Positions 61,545-64,000 of a stretch of 64,000 nucleotides of DNA are shown here, piece by piece (positions within the stretch are counted from its first letter, which is position 1; the number at the start of each line of letters is the position of its first letter). The notes beneath the pieces were generated by a model. It was not told the origin of the DNA. It ran no database searches and worked only from the letters and a program-made list of their open reading frames with translations. This stretch comes from Cellulomonas sp. PhB143 (GTDB lineage Bacteria; Actinomycetota; Actinomycetes; Actinomycetales; Cellulomonadaceae). The position numbers were made by a program, and so were the translations under genes. The stretch is from NCBI RefSeq assembly GCF_003752595.1, contig NZ_RKIJ01000009.1, positions 248,001 to 312,000 on the forward strand, read 5' to 3'.

Positions 61545-61882
61545 CGAAGTACCTGATCTCGTTCCCGAGCGGGGCCATGGACCTGTCCGGCACCGACCTG
61601 CAGTCCGTCGCCGACGACTCGCACGCCGTGGTGCAGGAGGCGAAGGACGCGGGCGTGTGGGTGTTCGGCGGCGGCATCGACGAGAGCGTCCCGCCGGTCC
61701 GGGTCGACGGGGACGGCGCGGTGACCGAGGGGACCTACCCGCAGACGGCGCAGATCGAGGGCGGCTACGCGGTGCTGGAGGTCCCGTCGCGGGACGCCGC
61801 GCTGGTGTGGGCGGCGAAGATCGCGCACGCCTGCCGGTGCGCGCAGGAGGTCCGCCAGTTCGGGTACGACCCCGCGAGCTGA
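61541..61882 (+). CDS. YCII-family protein
   Basis: 113 aa: MTKYLISFPSGAMDLS, VWVFGGGIDESVPPVRVDGDGAVTEGTYPQTAQIEGGYAVLEVPSRDAAL. Related in fold to the DGPF protein at 13050 but lacking the DGPF motif itself and without a sigma factor nearby. ATG at 61541 shares 4 nt with the RibD-like stop, so both are made from one message. Function unknown. Confidence 0.88.
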   Translation: MTKYLISFPSGAMDLSGTDLQSVADDSHAVVQEAKDAGVWVFGGGIDESVPPVRVDGDGAVTEGTYPQTAQIEGGYAVLEVPSRDAALVWAAKIAHACRCAQEVRQFGYDPAS

Positions 61883-61902
61883 CGCGCTCCAGGCGGGCCG
61901 GG

Positions 61903-62431
61903 CTACTCCCCGGTCGCGCCGTCCGCCAGCTCGCGCGCGACGTCGAGGTGCCCGGCATGGCGCGCGTACTCCTGCAGCACGTGGAAGCCGATCCAGGCGA
62001 GCGTCGGCGGGGTCCTTCCCTCGTCGGCGAACCGTCCGCCGACGGCGCCCCGCTCGGCGAGGTCGCGGGCGGCCAGCACCTCGCGCGTGCGCACCCCGCC
62101 CGCGTGCAGCGCGGCGAGCAGCTCGTCCCGCCCGACGTCGTCCGGCACGCGCCACCCGCTGTGCGGGTCGGCGCCGACGTTGTCGCCCCACGGCCGGTCG
62201 ACCTGCTCGCCGAGGAATCCCCACACGACCCAGCGGCGCTCCATGTGCACCAGGTGGGTGAGCATCTCCAGCGGGGTCCATCCCGACGGCAGCAGGCTCG
62301 TGCGCAGCTGCTCCTCGTCCCAGGCCGTCGAGCTTGCGCTCCACGACCCCGCGGTAGAAGTCGAGGTACGCCGCGAGCTGCTCGCCGGCGTCAGAGGAGT
62401 CGAGGTGCGGCTCGTCGTCGGGCATCGCCAT
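61903..62431 (-). pseudogene. DinB/DUF664-family gene with a single-base frameshift
   Basis: MAMPDDEPHLDSSDAGEQL...VERKLDGL is in one frame and DEEQLRTSLLPSGW, LEMLTHLVHMERRWVVWGFLGE ... YARHAGHLDVAREL in the next. Deleting one C from CCC at 62319-62321 joins them into a 175-aa DinB-like protein with its metal-binding histidines (LTHLVHM, RHAGH). Such proteins are often mycothiol-dependent S-transferases. TAGGCT (62438-62443) is 6 nt before the ATG. Sequencing error or real loss cannot be told apart here. Confidence 0.82.
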
Positions 62432-62465
62432 CCCCCGAGCCTAGAGCCCTGCGATACTGGCGAGC

Positions 62466-63035
62466 GTGCCTGCCACCGTCCTCGCCGTCTGCACCGGGAA
62501 CGTCTGCCGGTCCCCGGCCCTGGAGCGGATGCTCCGCCGGGACCTGGACGACGTCGTCCGGGTCGTCAGCGCGGGCACGCAGGCCCGCGCGACGTCCCCG
62601 GTCGACCCGCCGATGGCCGAGCTCATGGAGGCCGACGGCCTCGTGACGAAGGGCTTCGCCGCACAGCAGCTCACCGCGCGCGTGATCGAGCGGGCGGACC
62701 TCGTGGTGACGGCGACGCGCGAGCACCGCAGCGCCGTCGTGCGCCTGGTGCCGGCCGCGGTGCGGCGCACGTTCACGCTGCTCGAGCTCGCCCGCCTGGT
62801 CGGGACCCTCGACGCCGCGGCCCTGCCCCGCGACACCGTCATGCGGGTCGCGGGCCTGCCCGCGGCGGCGAACGCCGAGCGCAGCCGCCACCTCGGCCGG
62901 CACGACGACGACCTGCCGGACCCGTTCGGCCGGCGCCCGCGCGTCTACCGCAAGGCGTACGAGCAGATCCGGGACGCCGAGGCGGCGCTCGCCGCCGTGC
63001 TGGCGACCGCCCCGGCGCACCGCAAGGGCGCCTGA
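62466..63035 (+). CDS. Low-molecular-weight protein tyrosine phosphatase-like protein
   Basis: 189 aa. P-loop VCTGNVCRSP (Cys9, Arg15, Ser16) and the general-acid motif DLPDPFG are present. GTG at 62466; GATACT lies 7 nt upstream and no clear ribosome site is seen. Could act on tyrosine-phosphorylated envelope proteins. Its end is 1 nt from the convergent mfd gene. Confidence 0.9.
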   Translation: MPATVLAVCTGNVCRSPALERMLRRDLDDVVRVVSAGTQARATSPVDPPMAELMEADGLVTKGFAAQQLTARVIERADLVVTATREHRSAVVRLVPAAVRRTFTLLELARLVGTLDAAALPRDTVMRVAGLPAAANAERSRHLGRHDDDLPDPFGRRPRVYRKAYEQIRDAEAALAAVLATAPAHRKGA

Positions 63036-63036
63036 G

Positions 63037-64000
63037 CTACCGCCGCCCGGCCCCGGCCTTTGCCCCGACCGCGGCGGCCTCGGAGACCTTCCCGAGGATC
63101 ACCGCGTCGATGAGCTGGCGCGCCCACGCGAGGATCTCGGTGCCGCGCAGCGGCCGCCCGCCCAGGCGCGCGGTCTGCGGGAACGGCACGAGCACGGAGC
63201 GGATCGCGGGCTTGAGGATCGTGCCCGGGTAGAGCCGCTTGAGCCGCAGCTCGGCCGACTCGGCGAGGTCCAGGGGCCCGAACCGGATGTGCTTGCCCTG
63301 CGCGGTGACGTCGGCGAGCCCGGCGGCGCGGGCGTGGTTGCGGAAGCTCGCGACGTCGAACAGGGCCTGGACCATCTCCGGCGGGGCGCCGTAGCGGTCG
63401 GTGAGCTCGGCGCGCACCTCGGCGAGCGCGGGCTCGTCCCCGGCCACGGCGATCTTCTTGTAGGCCTCCAGGCGCAGGCGCTCGTGGGCGATGTAGCTCT
63501 CGGGGATGTGCGCGTCGACGGGCAGCTCGATGGACATCTCCGGCGCCTCGTCCTCGCCCTCCCCGCGGAACGACGCGACGGCCTCCCCCACCATCCGCAC
63601 GTACAGGTCGAACCCGACGCCGGCGATGTGCCCGGACTGCTCGCCGCCGAGCAGGTTCCCGGCGCCGCGGATCTCGAGGTCCTTCATGGCGATCTGCATG
63701 CCGGCGCCGAGGTCGGTGTGCGCGGCCATGGTCGCGAGCCGGTCGTGCGCCGTCTCGGTCATCGGCTTCTCGGGCGGGTAGAGGAAGTAGGCGTAGGCGC
63801 GCTCGCGCCCGCGGCCCACGCGCCCGCGCAGCTGGTGCAGCTGGGAGAGCCCGAGCTGGTCGGAGCGCTCGAGGATCAGGGTGTTGGCGTTGGAGATGTC
63901 CAGGCCGGTCTCGATGATCGTGGTGCAGACCAGGACGTCGAGCTCCTTCTCCCAGAACGCCCGGATCACCTGGTCGAGCTGGTGCTCGTTCATCTTGCCG
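63037..64000 (-). CDS. mfd: Transcription-repair coupling factor Mfd, C-terminal part
   Basis: Partial: the 5' end lies beyond the window; about 320 C-terminal residues are visible. Helicase motifs V and VI (IETGLDISNANTLILERSDQ, QLHQLRGRVGRGRERAYAYFLYP), the TRG region (DLGAGMQIAMKDLEIRGAGNLLGGEQSGH) and the TRCF domain (SYIAHERLRLEAYKKIA) are clear. Mfd removes stalled RNA polymerase and recruits UvrA. Ends with Arg-Arg and TAG at 63037. Confidence 0.96.
   Translation of the reverse strand, partial: GKMNEHQLDQVIRAFWEKELDVLVCTTIIETGLDISNANTLILERSDQLGLSQLHQLRGRVGRGRERAYAYFLYPPEKPMTETAHDRLATMAAHTDLGAGMQIAMKDLEIRGAGNLLGGEQSGHIAGVGFDLYVRMVGEAVASFRGEGEDEAPEMSIELPVDAHIPESYIAHERLRLEAYKKIAVAGDEPALAEVRAELTDRYGAPPEMVQALFDVASFRNHARAAGLADVTAQGKHIRFGPLDLAESAELRLKRLYPGTILKPAIRSVLVPFPQTARLGGRPLRGTEILAWARQLIDAVILGKVSEAAAVGAKAGAGRR

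Overview
The window is very GC-rich DNA from an actinobacterium, most likely a Cellulomonadaceae/Promicromonosporaceae-type member of the Micrococcales (Cellulosimicrobium- or Cellulomonas-like; this placement is inference). Reasons: mycothiol S-conjugate amidase, the gene neighbourhoods uppS-trhA-mca-DUF4307-greA and eno-ftsB-DUF501-ppx known from Mycobacterium and relatives, DUF222/HNH and DUF5997 proteins, many GTG starts, many 4-nt GTGA/ATGA gene overlaps, and plentiful carbohydrate-active enzymes. No phage, integrase, transposase or CRISPR array is visible.

Layout. 0-6.8 kb: a LacI-controlled alpha-glucoside uptake operon on the minus strand (GH13 glucosidase, lipoprotein binding protein, two permeases, a secreted CBM protein cut by the window edge). 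6.8-11.7 kb: Z-isoprenyl diphosphate synthase, TrhA, a nitrilase-like amidase, mca, DUF4307 and greA. 11.7-16.9 kb: an ECF42-type sigma factor with its DGPF partner, threonine dehydratase, an AI-2E family transporter, msrA. 17-24.3 kb: DUF222/HNH protein, a LysR effector domain without HTH next to DUF5997, Rdx, a methyltransferase, gluconate permease and kinase, FKBP. 24.4-31.6 kb: GH15 enzyme, Bax inhibitor-like protein, and an ABC-ABC-histidine kinase-response regulator operon. 31.6-36.9 kb: a tightly overlapping, functionally unassigned cluster (acyl-CoA dehydrogenase-like, PIG-L/methyltransferase fusion, GT2, DUF2238-like, GT2, frameshifted DUF4396). 36.9-43.8 kb: RND and MFS exporters, each divergent from a MarR regulator, and a GH3 lipoprotein. 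43.9-47 kb: MpaB-like protein, a small barrel protein, a short-armed tRNA with UAA anticodon, NDH-2. 47-60.3 kb: PadR system, DUF559 protein, ppx, a very large secreted GH3, DUF501, ftsB, eno and a MacB-like exporter, with six copies of a 66-bp palindrome in the gaps. 60.4-64 kb: nucleotidyltransferase, RibD-like and YCII proteins, broken DinB, LMW phosphatase, and the 3' part of mfd.

Most striking: (1) six intergenic hairpin elements, each exactly 66 bp, whose outer arms are conserved while the innermost stem changes sequence but still pairs; (2) three convergent gene junctions that each carry a 16-bp tandem duplication spanning the stop codons; (3) the unassigned glycoconjugate-type cluster with resemblance in logic to Nod-factor tailoring; (4) eleven genes with a TANNNT box 6 or 7 nt before the start codon, i.e. 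predicted leaderless transcripts; (5) palindromic operators for two different LacI-like circuits and an unidentified regulator of uppS/trhA. Functions are assigned from visible motifs and general knowledge of families; no database search was run.
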